From CALXSC01 sp964493475 (GTDB lineage Bacteria > Pseudomonadota > Alphaproteobacteria > Rickettsiales > UBA1997), in contig CAZBNS010000038.1 in the NCBI GenBank assembly GCA_964493475.1, positions 1 through 15,252 of the forward strand: a stretch of 15,252 nucleotides of DNA, written 5' to 3'. Under the pieces are notes generated by a model. That model ran no database searches and had not been told where the DNA came from. It worked only from the letters and a program-made list of their open reading frames with translations. A program made the translations under genes and the position numbers. Numbering within the stretch: position 1 is the first letter of the stretch; each line of letters opens with the position of its first letter. This document shows positions 1-7,869 of the stretch, in pieces.

Positions 1-38
1 TATATTATTAGTGCAAAATAAAACAGTTGACATTTACA

Positions 39-250
39 GGAATGACATACTGAGACAGGACATTTAAAGTCCATATGAGTTTTTCCTTCGGCAAACTTCA
101 ATTTATCATTCGCTTTCGCTCACTGGTGATTGCAAATGCCTTGCTTCGCAAGTGTCCCTTACCTCTCCTAAACCTTGTTTTCTAAACTAACGGAGCCTGC
201 CGCTGCGAAAGCAGTGGTTCATTAAGAAAATCAGCTACGGAATGACATGC
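39..250 (+). repeat. dispersed intergenic repeat, left copy
   Basis: About 150 bases (roughly 40-186) match the reverse complement of 15030-15178 with only around 15 differences, including short indels. The unit begins with GGAATGACATACTGAGA (39-55) and a close relative of that start recurs at 238-250 (GGAATGACATGC), so units appear to abut head to tail. It contains a small perfect hairpin (CTTGC at 140-144, GCAAG at 148-152). The left copy also carries an insertion with a GAAA-loop hairpin (CCGCTGC/GCAGTGG, about 200-217) that is absent from the right copy. Short open frames run through both copies, but an indel just after the shared ATG puts them in different frames, so the element is probably noncoding. 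Confidence 0.8.
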
Positions 251-307
251 TTGGAGAAATACAAGTAATAAAACAGACTATTACCAAAAATATTTCTATT
301 TTTTTGC

Positions 308-335
308 TTGACAATTCCTAATTTTTCACTATAAT
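308..335 (+). promoter_or_regulatory. sigma-70-type promoter upstream of grpE
   Basis: A perfect -35 TTGACA (308-313) and perfect -10 TATAAT (330-335) are separated by 16 bases. Transcription would start near 342, giving a leader of about 225 bases before grpE or a short separate RNA. This is the best consensus promoter in the window. Confidence 0.7.
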
Positions 336-371
336 ATGAATAATGGCTTGTTAATATTATTAAACAAGTAA

Positions 372-466
372 TTCTCGACGGAGGATTGATAAATTAGAGA
401 ACAGCAGCTACAATTCATATTATGTATTTATACATTTTCGCTTATTATTTAATTTATTAATTCTCC
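372..466 (+). promoter_or_regulatory. long base-paired RNA leader upstream of grpE
   Basis: Bases 380-398 (GGAGGATTGATAAATTAGA) pair with 448-466 over 19 consecutive positions, three of them G-U wobbles (384-462, 388-458, 397-449). On the opposite strand those three would be A-C mismatches, so the fold is specific to plus-strand RNA. The 49-base loop holds a hairpin ATGTA/TACAT (422-435). A competing short stem, TTCTC (372-376) with GAGAA (397-401), uses part of the same arm. It lies downstream of the promoter at 308-335. It could be a temperature- or factor-sensitive grpE leader or a separate small RNA; no known family was recognised. Confidence 0.45.
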
Positions 467-510
467 ACTTTTATAATTCAAAAACAATTAACAAATTTTC
501 TAAACATTTG

Positions 511-540
511 CTTGAAATTTTATCTGGCTACTCTATATTC
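511..540 (+). promoter_or_regulatory. proximal grpE promoter, heat-shock (RpoH-like) candidate
   Basis: CTTGAAA (511-517) is followed after 17 bases from CTTG by TCTATATT (532-539). This resembles the alphaproteobacterial RpoH consensus, CTTG then about 17 bases then CYTATNT, with one mismatch in the -10 half. It can equally be read as a sigma-70 promoter, TTGAAA with 16 bases to TATATT. Transcription would start about 20 bases before the grpE ATG. Heat-shock control is expected for grpE, which supports the reading but does not prove it. Confidence 0.45.
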
Positions 541-566
541 TAAGCAGGCGAATAAATCTTTAGAAA

Positions 567-1157
567 ATGTTTGAAATGGGAAAACAACAAAAAGAAGAAA
601 ATAAATTTGAAGAAACTCAAAATTCAAAAATAGAAACTGAGGTAAATAACGACAAAAAAACGGAAAATCAAGAAGGAGAGAAAAAAGATGATGAAAAGAT
701 GAAGTTAAAAGAAGAAAATGAAAAACTGAAAGATACTCTGATGAGAACGTTGGCGGAGCTTGAAAACACTAGAAGAAGAGCTATTGAAGAAAATGAAAAA
801 ACGGCAAAATATGCAATAAGTAAATTTGCGGAAGACTTAATACCTGTGATGGAAAATTTTTATTTAGCTTTTAAAAATGCTGGAGATGGTGAACAAATTG
901 ATTTAAATAAGGCTAAGATTTTTTTTGATGGTATAAAGCTAACGCAAAATGAATTAAAAAAAGTTTTTGAAAAAAACGGACTGTTAAGATTATTTCCAAT
1001 CAATGAAGAGTTTAATCCAGACTTTCATGATGCTATAAGTCAAATAGAATCAGATAAGAATGAAGGCGTAATTGTTGATGTTATGCAGTCTGGCTACACT
1101 ATAAAAGGCAGATTGCTAAGGCCTGCTTTAGTAATTGTTTCAAAGGGTAAAAAATAA
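567..1157 (+). CDS. grpE: nucleotide exchange factor GrpE (DnaK cochaperone)
   Basis: GrpE dimers in the cytoplasm release ADP from DnaK during protein folding and heat-shock recovery. The 196-residue length is usual. Residues 1-50 are a charged, Lys/Glu/Asn-rich flexible tail. A long coiled-coil helix follows (about 45-100, including LRAL-like RTLAELENTRRRA and SKFAEDLIPVMENF). The C-terminal beta domain ends with the family pattern FNPDFHDAIS, then GVIVDVMQSGYTIKGRLLRPALV. The ATG at 567 is used; a second Met three codons in (576) is possible, and neither has a strong ribosome binding site. It heads an operon with murE one base downstream and pflA. It has two candidate promoters, one RpoH-like. 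Confidence 0.95.
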   Translation: MFEMGKQQKEENKFEETQNSKIETEVNNDKKTENQEGEKKDDEKMKLKEENEKLKDTLMRTLAELENTRRRAIEENEKTAKYAISKFAEDLIPVMENFYLAFKNAGDGEQIDLNKAKIFFDGIKLTQNELKKVFEKNGLLRLFPINEEFNPDFHDAISQIESDKNEGVIVDVMQSGYTIKGRLLRPALVIVSKGKK

Positions 1158-1158
1158 T

Positions 1159-2658
1159 ATGTTATTGTCAAAAATAATAGAAAATTGTGAAAATGAATTA
1201 GAAATCTCTAATTTTAGAAATTTTAATGTTGAGGGAATTCAATCGGATTCTAGGTTGATTAAAGAAAATAATATTTTTTTTGCTATTGATGGTTTGACAG
1301 TTAAAGGAATAGATTTTGTTGATAAAGCTATAGCAAATGGTGCAAAAGTCCTAGTTTGTTCTAAAAATAAAGAATATAAAAACGAAAATATTGTTATTAT
1401 AAAAACCAACGATGTTATTGGTTTATTGGGAAAATTTTTGAATATTTTTTATGCTAAAAAGCCAAAACATATAATCGGCATTACTGGAACAAGTGGAAAA
1501 ACATCTATTGCTGAATTTACTAGACAAGCTATTCAAAAATTAGGATATAATAGCGCTTCCATTGGAAGTTTGGGTATAAATTTTGAAAATTCCCATTTAA
1601 AAGAAGATACTTTAACAATGAGAGAACTCATTGATTTACATGAAAAATTGAATTATCTTAAAACTGACAGAAATATTGACTATGTTGCGATGGAATTTAC
1701 AAGCCAAGGCATGCACCAAAGAAGAAGCACGGGCATAAATGTTGAAATTGGCGTATTCAACAATATTACTCCGGAACATTTGGATTATCACAAAACTATG
1801 GAAGAATATCTCGAACAAAAAATGACATTATTTAAAACAATATTAAAAAATGGCAGCCCTGTTGTTTTAAATGCTGATATTCCAGAATTTAATAAAATAA
1901 AAGAAATATGCCTTTTCAAAAATCATAAAATTTTGAGTTATGGTTTTAACGGGGATTTAAAAATTTTAGATATAAAACCACACCTTGACGGACAAACTGT
2001 TAAACTTAAATATTTAAATAAAGAATATATTTTGAATACTCATTTTATTGGAAAATTCCAAGTAATGAATTTATTGGCGACTTTGTGTATTTTAATTCAA
2101 TTAAATATTGAACCAAATGTTAAAAAATTGATTAGTGTTTTGGAAAATATTAACCAAGCCGAAGGAAGAATGGAATTTGTAGCAAAAAAAAGTAATGGCG
2201 CATCAATTTATGTTGACTTTGCACATAAACCTGATGCTTTAAAACAAGTTCTTGAGGCAATGAGAGAGCATATATCCCATGACAAAGAGGCCAGATTAGT
2301 AGTTCTATTTGGCTGTGGCGGCGACAGAGATAAAACTAAACGACCAGTTATGGGAAAAATCGCAAACGACCTAGCTGATGTTGTTTTTGTGAGTGATGAC
2401 AACCCAAGAACCGAAGATGCAGCAACTATTAGAAGCGAAGTCATGGTTGGCTGCCCCAACGCCTTTAATATGGATGATAGAAAAATAGCAATAGAAAAAG
2501 CTATTGATTTTTTGCAACCAAAAGACATTTTGATTTTAGCTGGTAAAGGACATGAAAAATATACGATCATCGGCAAAGATGTATTGCCATTTGACGAATT
2601 TAAAATTGTAAAAGGCTATTTGAGAAAACAAAACCAGCTTTTTGATAAAAATGATTAA
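1159..2658 (+). CDS. murE: UDP-MurNAc-tripeptide synthetase MurE (meso-diaminopimelate-adding)
   Basis: A cytoplasmic ATP-dependent ligase that adds the third stem-peptide residue to UDP-MurNAc-L-Ala-D-Glu in peptidoglycan synthesis. From the ATG at 1159 it is 499 residues, normal for the family. Visible are the N-terminal UDP-binding region (SDSRLIKENNIFFAIDG), the ATP P-loop GITGTSGKT (about 107-115), and the EQKMTLF segment that carries the carbamylated lysine in relatives. DNPR at 414-417 specifies meso-diaminopimelate rather than lysine, and GKGHE lies near 462. An in-frame TTG at 1135 would extend it into grpE. The ATG at 1159, one base after the grpE stop and preceded by AAAGGG, is preferred. 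Its last 8 bases overlap pflA. It implies a real peptidoglycan wall of the Gram-negative type. Confidence 0.95.
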   Translation: MLLSKIIENCENELEISNFRNFNVEGIQSDSRLIKENNIFFAIDGLTVKGIDFVDKAIANGAKVLVCSKNKEYKNENIVIIKTNDVIGLLGKFLNIFYAKKPKHIIGITGTSGKTSIAEFTRQAIQKLGYNSASIGSLGINFENSHLKEDTLTMRELIDLHEKLNYLKTDRNIDYVAMEFTSQGMHQRRSTGINVEIGVFNNITPEHLDYHKTMEEYLEQKMTLFKTILKNGSPVVLNADIPEFNKIKEICLFKNHKILSYGFNGDLKILDIKPHLDGQTVKLKYLNKEYILNTHFIGKFQVMNLLATLCILIQLNIEPNVKKLISVLENINQAEGRMEFVAKKSNGASIYVDFAHKPDALKQVLEAMREHISHDKEARLVVLFGCGGDRDKTKRPVMGKIANDLADVVFVSDDNPRTEDAATIRSEVMVGCPNAFNMDDRKIAIEKAIDFLQPKDILILAGKGHEKYTIIGKDVLPFDEFKIVKGYLRKQNQLFDKND

Positions 2659-3370
2659 AGGATACATTAATAGTGTTGAAACTTGCGGAACCGTTGACGG
2701 ACCAGGGATTAGATATGTTTTATTTTTACAGGGGTGCGTTTTGCAATGCAAATATTGCCATAATAGAGACAGTTGGAATTCTAAAAATTTTAATAAAGCC
2801 GAAACTCCAGATGAAACTTTATCAAATATTTTAAAATATAAAAACTATATCAAAAACGGCGGCATTACGCTAAGTGGCGGAGAACCATTACTCCAAGCCG
2901 ATTATTGTTTAGAACTTTTAAAACTGCTAAAAAAAGAGGGAATTCATACTGCTCTAGACACTTCCGGCTATATTTTTGACGATAAAATTAAAGAAATTTT
3001 AAAATATACAGACTTAGTTTTACTTGACATAAAGTCAATAAATCCAAAGATATATAAAGAACTAACTTGCGTTGATTTAAAAAACACTTTACTTTTTCTG
3101 GAATATTTAAAGGAGATTTGTAAGAAAGTTTGGATAAGACATGTTGTAGTTCCAACAATTACCTATAATGAAAAGGATTTAGAAGATTTAGCAAAATATT
3201 TAACAAATTATAAATCAATAGTTGAAAAAGTGGAATTATTGCCATATCACACCATGGGAATTATTAAATGGGAACGATTGAATAAAGAATATCCTTTGAA
3301 AGATGTAAAACCTTTGTCAAAAGAAGATCTTGATAAGGCAAAAAACATATTTAAGAAATATGGATTTTGA
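2651..3370 (+). CDS. pflA: pyruvate formate-lyase 1-activating enzyme (radical SAM)
   Basis: A radical-SAM enzyme that uses a [4Fe-4S] cluster and S-adenosylmethionine to place the glycyl radical on pyruvate formate-lyase, switching on anaerobic pyruvate cleavage to acetyl-CoA and formate. The 239 residues match the usual size of about 245. The cluster motif is C29-x3-C33-x2-C36 (GCVLQCKYCHN), the same spacing as the E. coli enzyme. TCGTVDGPGIR precedes it, and the SAM-binding GG motif is in GGITLSGGEPLLQ. There is no glycyl-radical enzyme or formate channel nearby, so its partner must be encoded elsewhere. The ATG at 2651 overlaps the end of murE by 8 bases, so translation is probably coupled; an upstream TTG at 2642 is less likely. 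Activases of other glycyl-radical enzymes are similar, but the short form without extra ferredoxin cysteines favours PflA. Confidence 0.88.
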   Translation: MIKGYINSVETCGTVDGPGIRYVLFLQGCVLQCKYCHNRDSWNSKNFNKAETPDETLSNILKYKNYIKNGGITLSGGEPLLQADYCLELLKLLKKEGIHTALDTSGYIFDDKIKEILKYTDLVLLDIKSINPKIYKELTCVDLKNTLLFLEYLKEICKKVWIRHVVVPTITYNEKDLEDLAKYLTNYKSIVEKVELLPYHTMGIIKWERLNKEYPLKDVKPLSKEDLDKAKNIFKKYGF

Positions 3371-3404
3371 TTTTGCAGTTCTTAATATTTGAGATTTTAT
3401 AAAA

Positions 3405-3438
3405 AATAACCCACTAAATAAATTTGTGGATTATTTTT
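3405..3438 (-). terminator. intrinsic terminator, better on the minus strand
   Basis: Arms 3405-3414 (AATAACCCAC) and 3426-3435 (GTGGATTATT) form a 10-pair stem. Read on the minus strand the central pair is a U-G wobble and a run of T follows. Read on the plus strand the same position is a C-A mismatch, also followed by TTTTT. It therefore best ends the small lipoprotein gene on the minus strand, and can probably also stop pflA transcripts. Confidence 0.65.
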
Positions 3439-3471
3439 AAAGACTTTGTCAACAGCATAGCTTAATAAATA

Positions 3472-3555
3472 TTAAAAAAATGGAACAAATGGCATATCAA
3501 GATTACAGCCAGATAATAAAAGAACCAATATTAATATTAAAAATATTTTTTTCAT
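3472..3555 (-). CDS. very small lipoprotein (27 aa)
   Basis: This ORF is shorter than most gene finders report. It begins MKKIFLILILVLLLSGC: two lysines, a hydrophobic run, then the lipobox LLSGC with the lipidated Cys at residue 17. The mature part is only about 11 residues, CNLDMPFVPFF. That layout is typical of tiny lipoproteins such as LptM-type proteins (mature start usually CGxKGPL), but the mature sequence does not match closely enough to name it. Support comes from a good promoter (3582-3611), AGGA just before the ATG and a terminator just after the stop. It would be anchored in the inner or outer membrane. An overlapping 40-codon frame on the other strand is less convincing. Confidence 0.6.
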   Translation of the reverse strand: MKKIFLILILVLLLSGCNLDMPFVPFF

Positions 3556-3581
3556 ATTTCCTAAAGTTTTTAATCATAATT

Positions 3582-3611
3582 AGTATAATTCAAACCAAAT
3601 AAAAATTGCAA
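3582..3611 (-). promoter_or_regulatory. promoter of the small lipoprotein gene
   Basis: Read on the minus strand, TTGCAA (3611-3606) and TATACT (3587-3582) are separated by 18 bases. The start site would be near 3575, about 20 bases before the ATG at 3555. Confidence 0.5.
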
Positions 3612-3678
3612 TGATTTTTTGTTTTTTGGGTGATTATTTTTGATGATTAATATAAATTGCCGCAATAAGATTAAAAAT

Positions 3679-6600
3679 TTAGAACATTATCAGCATATTC
3701 AACTTAAGCATTTGTCCGACTGTCTCAGCCGAAGATACATAATTATATCCAATTCCCATACTAAAATTTTCCGAAAAGTCTAAATTAAACGAAATTCCGC
3801 CACTATAACTTAATTCGTCTATCTCAAAACCATGAACATTAAAATATTGCGTATCATCCTCATATCTTGCCCTTAATTCAACTTTATTATCCTTTAGATT
3901 TTTATTCACATAACCGTCTAACACCGTCTTAAACATCATGCCATTAGACAAAGTATTGTTAAGACTGATAGCTAAACCAGCACTCACATTCAAAAACTCA
4001 TAATCCTCTGTCTCTATTTCTAAATCAGCAGCATCAGCGCCTTTTTCATGAAAATCCTCAATAATAATATTTCCATAAGTCGCAGCAACTTTTGGAGTGA
4101 GCATTATAAAATTATCAACAAAACCTTTTTTATATGTTTTTAATTTTTTCTGTTTATTTCCTTCTATCGTCCTAAGATTTAAATTTTTAATAACAGTATC
4201 AACTTCTTTATTTGCATTATTATATAGCAATATATTAAAGCCAAATTCACTTTTACCATAATAAGAATATCCTTTATAATCAGACTTCGCCACCTTATCA
4301 AAATTATAAAAATTAATTTTTCTTTGCTGTTTATATTCATTATAAGAACCGCCAGCATTTAGCGATAAATAAGCCCATTTGCCATATATCATGCTATATA
4401 AATCAAAATTATTTGTCGTTGCGCTCATATCATCTCTTGTTGAGCTGATATAGTCCAAATCATTTGCATCATATTGATTTAGCGTATAAGAAACCCCAAA
4501 CAAGAAATTATTATTCACTCTAACATCATAACCAAGACTAAGACCCGCAAATGTTGACTCATAGCCAAAAATATTTTCTACAGTATTCTGCTTAAAAGTT
4601 CCGCCAAATCCCTCAACCCAAACATTGCTTTCATAAAATGGTTTTGTAAAATAATCCTCATAATACTCAATATTTTGGCCTTTTTGTCTTTTCATATTAT
4701 AATCAGCGCTATTGGAATTAAACTTCATCATTCTATAATTACCCAATCTTTTATCTATATTATTTAACGATATTTCCAAAGATTTTTTAGCCATCTCCTT
4801 ATTCAATCCAGAAACATCTGGAGTTATATTTTGCAAAGCATGATAAAAATCACCATCATCCTCTATATTTTGCAAGTTCGAAACTAAAATCATATCATGA
4901 AGCGTTTGATCAAGGAACGTCCAAGTATTTATAACATTAGCAGCTGTAATTGTTGCCTCAGAAACAATATCGGTTGTTGGATATCTATTATTTTTTACCA
5001 CAAGATATAAATTATGTAAATTGGTTTTATCATCAAATTCAGTTTCTAATTTTAAATTAGTAAAAATCCCCTCATAAGTCAAACTCGCTTCAGCAAAATA
5101 ATCAACAGTCCACGAATCTATAAAAAATTTTTCACCGACATCTACGTCAGTTGAGATTATATTTAAATATAAATTATTATTAGAAAAATCTAACGAAACT
5201 CCATTTCCATCTTCATCCTGAGCCGGTCTATTCAAAATTTGAATTAAATTATACATTTGATCCATATATTCATTATTTGTATCTCCTTTTGTATTTCTTA
5301 GAGATATTATAGTTTCAAAATATCCATCTGTCTCATAGCTAATTCCCGCAGTTGAATCGTTTAAATTTAATGACATATTACTCTTATCAGCACCTTTTAA
5401 AGATAAAGAAGGATAATCAATACTTGGTATAGACAAAATATTTATTGTATTAATATAATTTGTGTTATTTAAAATTAGACTATTTCCTTCTGTTATATTA
5501 AGTTCAAGTATTGCATCAGTAGCATTTGTCCCAAAAGTAGTATAATAAAAACTGCTATCAACAGTATTATAATAAGAATTATCATAATGGGTGTTAATAT
5601 TAACTGTTCCGCCTTTTACAGTTCCACCCAAAAAACTATCAGTATTTAAATTTAGAGTTCCATTATTTGTTGTGGTCGTAATATAAGCTGCATTATTTAA
5701 AGTCAAACTGCTGCCAGAACTTATTATAAGGGAATTAAGATACGTAATTACACCGCTATCATTTTTTCCAAAATGTGTCGAACTATCGAAATAATTAGTG
5801 GCAGTAGTTCCATCACCAATTATAACGCTTCCCGTTCCATAAATCGAACCATCTATTCCATCATCAGCATTTATGTTAACTGTTCCCCCATTACCCATAA
5901 CTTCACCTGTATTTANNNNNNNNNNNNNNNNNNNNNNNNNNNNNNNNNNNNNNNNNNNNNNNNNNNNNNNNNNNNNNNNNNNNNNNNNNNNNNNNNNNNN
6001 NNNNNNNNNNNNNNNGTGATACTTGAACCATCATTAATGTTAACTATTCCCGTAGTATTTATATCTCCAGCGATACTTGAACCAGCCTTAATGTTAACTA
6101 CTCCCGTCGTAACTATATCACCATTCACAACTGAACCAGAATTTAAATTTAGAATTCCATTATTTTCTGTGGTTGTAATATAAGCTGCATTATTTAAAGT
6201 TAAACTGCTGCCAGAACTTATTTTAAGGGAATTAAGATAAGTAATTGTGCTGCCATCATTTTTTCCAAAATGTGTAGAGTCATATTCATAATCAACATCA
6301 ACATCAACACCGTTTCCAATTACAGCAGTTCCCGTTCCATAAATAGAACCATTTATTGTGTCATCAGCATTTATGTTAACTGTTCCCCCATTACCCATAA
6401 CTTCACCTGTATTTATATCTCCAGTGATACTTGAACCATCATTAATGTTAACTATTCCCGTAGTATTTATATCTCCAGTGATACTTGAACCAGCATTTAT
6501 GTCAACTTCTCCCGTAGTATTTATATTTATATTTCCAGTAATACTTGAACCACTATTAAGAGTTAAAAGTCCGTTATTTGTGATGGAATTAATATGTGCT

Positions 6601-6944
6601 TCCTTACTCAAAGTTAAAACATTTCCAGTACTTATATTAAGGAGTTCAAGATCGTAACCATTTGTTCCAAAAATTGTGTTCCCTAGGAACGAAGAATCAC
6701 TATAATTTTTATCAATATTTACAATTCCATCTCCAGAACTAGATCCTCTAATTGTTCCATCAACAAAACCAGCACTAGATAAAGTAAGCGTATCAGAACT
6801 ATTTAATACATAACTATATGTAATAGGTAATATTATGTTATAGTCTATAGCAAAAGCATTTGACGAAATGTAGCAGAAGCTTAATATAAAAGTAAATAAG
6901 CAAAAAATAGTTTTTGATATTATTAAAAATTTTTTACTTTTCAT
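3679..6944 (-). CDS. type V autotransporter with repeat-rich beta-helix passenger (interrupted by assembly gap)
   Basis: An outer-membrane autotransporter (type Va secretion) whose passenger is displayed at the cell surface. Residues 1-32 are a signal peptide ending SSNAFA. The passenger is rich in Gly, Ser, Thr, Asn and Asp with beta-helix-like repeats, including an 18-residue unit (DGSSITGDINTTGIVNIN) and a much larger repeat. A helical linker (near ITPDVSGLNKE, NNIDKRLGNY) precedes the C-terminal barrel of about 300 residues, starting around NVWVEGFGGTF and ending in a terminal Phe (NMLIMF), as outer-membrane barrels do. The two halves flank 100 N bases and are out of register at that gap length; a true gap of 3n+2 bases restores one frame. 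The ATG at 6944 has CGGA upstream and lies 9 bases after the ileS fragment, so both probably share a transcript. The ligand or function of the passenger is unknown. Confidence 0.88.
5640..6500 (-). repeat. large tandem repeat in the autotransporter passenger
   Basis: The segment around 5640-5915 is near-identical to that around 6130-6415. Shared landmarks are the codons for SSGSSLTLNNAAYITTT, for HFGKND and for EVMGNGGTVNINAD. The second copy continues past the gap boundary: sequence at 6016 matches 6424. Nested inside are 54-base units (for example starting at 6416 and 6470) encoding the 18-residue repeat. If the gap is really 8 bases, the large period is 408 bases, or 136 residues, exactly in frame. 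Such repeats commonly change copy number by recombination. Confidence 0.85.
5916..6015. other. assembly gap (100 N)
   Basis: A run of exactly 100 N, the conventional filler for a gap of unknown size, lies inside the autotransporter repeats. Both sides match consecutive sequence of the other repeat copy, where only 8 bases (TATCTCCA, 6416-6423) separate the two flanks. Confidence 0.98.
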
Positions 6945-6953
6945 ACATTCCGA

Positions 6954-7754
6954 TTAGGCTTTCATTACATCAAAACCAACAACTATATTTTCACCATTAA
7001 ATTCATCATTAAACGAAAATTTACTGTCAATTTTATCAGCGACTTTTAAACTAATTGCGAGGGTTTGTTTTTTAATGTAATCAACATTGTTTTCAATAGC
7101 CTTTTTTAAACTGTCAGATGTGGTCTTTATTAATAAATCAATTTTGTCAGACAAATCCAAATTTGCGTCTTTTCTATTTTGCTGTATTGTTCTTACTAAA
7201 TCTCTAGCTAGTCCTTCCAATTCAAGCTCTGGAGTTATTGTTAAATCCAATTCAATCAGCGCTTTATTGTTTGACAATGGCTGCAAATTTTTAGCGTCTT
7301 TATTTTTTGGTTTAAGTTTTATAGTGTATTCATCTTTTTCAAGAACAATTCCAGCAACTTCGACTTTGTTATTATTTAGCTCTTTCCATTGGTTTGACTT
7401 AACGGCTATCATTATGTTTTTTAATTTTTCGCCATATTTTTGTCCAAGCTTTTTCAAATCAACTTCTATAATAAAATCAGCGACATTTTGTAAATTTTCT
7501 TCAAAAACTATATTTTTTACATTAATTTCGTCAGCTATTATTTCCTTATATTTTTCTAGATTTTTTAAATTTTGGCCTATAATTTTAATTTGATTTAACG
7601 GTAGCCTTACCCTTAAATTTTCCTTGTCTCTTAAAAAAAGAGCTGTTGAACAAATTTCTCTCACCAAGTCCATTTCATTAACTAAATCGCTATCAAAAGT
7701 AATAGTTGATATATCCGGAAAGTCTTGCAAATGAATTGAATTAAAATCATTCAT
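6954..7754 (-). CDS. ileS: C-terminal fragment of isoleucyl-tRNA synthetase (truncated)
   Basis: The 266 residues match only the C-terminal end of type-B IleRS, the anticodon-binding region plus the DUF5915-like tail. Landmarks are SIHLQDFPD, then LVREICSTALFLRDKENLRVRLPL and later LEGLARDLVRTIQQNRKDANL. A full enzyme is around 1000 or more residues; the Rossmann catalytic core (HIGH, KMSKS) and the editing domain are absent. The upstream 115 bases to pyrG contain an in-frame stop about 24 bases before the ATG, so the gene does not simply continue. The remaining frame is intact, has a promoter-like sequence upstream and runs into the autotransporter. It cannot aminoacylate tRNA alone. It is either a remnant of a rearranged ileS or a free-standing domain; a complete ileS must exist elsewhere. 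Confidence 0.8.
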   Translation of the reverse strand: MNDFNSIHLQDFPDISTITFDSDLVNEMDLVREICSTALFLRDKENLRVRLPLNQIKIIGQNLKNLEKYKEIIADEINVKNIVFEENLQNVADFIIEVDLKKLGQKYGEKLKNIMIAVKSNQWKELNNNKVEVAGIVLEKDEYTIKLKPKNKDAKNLQPLSNNKALIELDLTITPELELEGLARDLVRTIQQNRKDANLDLSDKIDLLIKTTSDSLKKAIENNVDYIKKQTLAISLKVADKIDSKFSFNDEFNGENIVVGFDVMKA

Positions 7755-7785
7755 ACTTCTAGTTCTAGTTATCTCAATTATTTAC

Positions 7786-7813
7786 AGTATAAAATACTTT
7801 TTATTTATTTCAA
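7786..7813 (-). promoter_or_regulatory. promoter upstream of the ileS fragment and autotransporter
   Basis: On the minus strand, TTGAAA (7813-7808) and TATACT (7791-7786) are separated by 16 bases. The start would fall near 7779, about 25 bases before the ATG at 7754. It would drive the ileS fragment and the closely following autotransporter. Confidence 0.5.
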
Positions 7814-7869
7814 TGAAATTATTGATTATTATTTTTGATACTTTATTTTAAAAGAAAACACATTATAAA

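Noticed and set aside
71..186. Short open frames inside the flanking repeat
   Set aside because: An indel puts the two copies in different frames, so there is no sign of selection for a protein.
342..480. Signal recognition particle RNA in the grpE leader
   Set aside because: An AGCAGC string is present, but the conserved GGAA tetraloop and its flanking GGTCAGG are missing.
3479..3601. A 40-codon plus-strand frame opposite the small lipoprotein
   Set aside because: It has no promoter or ribosome binding site, and the opposite strand has promoter, AGGA, lipobox and terminator.
5773..6657. Plus-strand open frames across the autotransporter repeats
   Set aside because: They are antisense shadows of the Gly/Ser/Asn repeats. 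They show low-complexity Pro/Val/Ile patterns repeating with the minus-strand units and no start signals.
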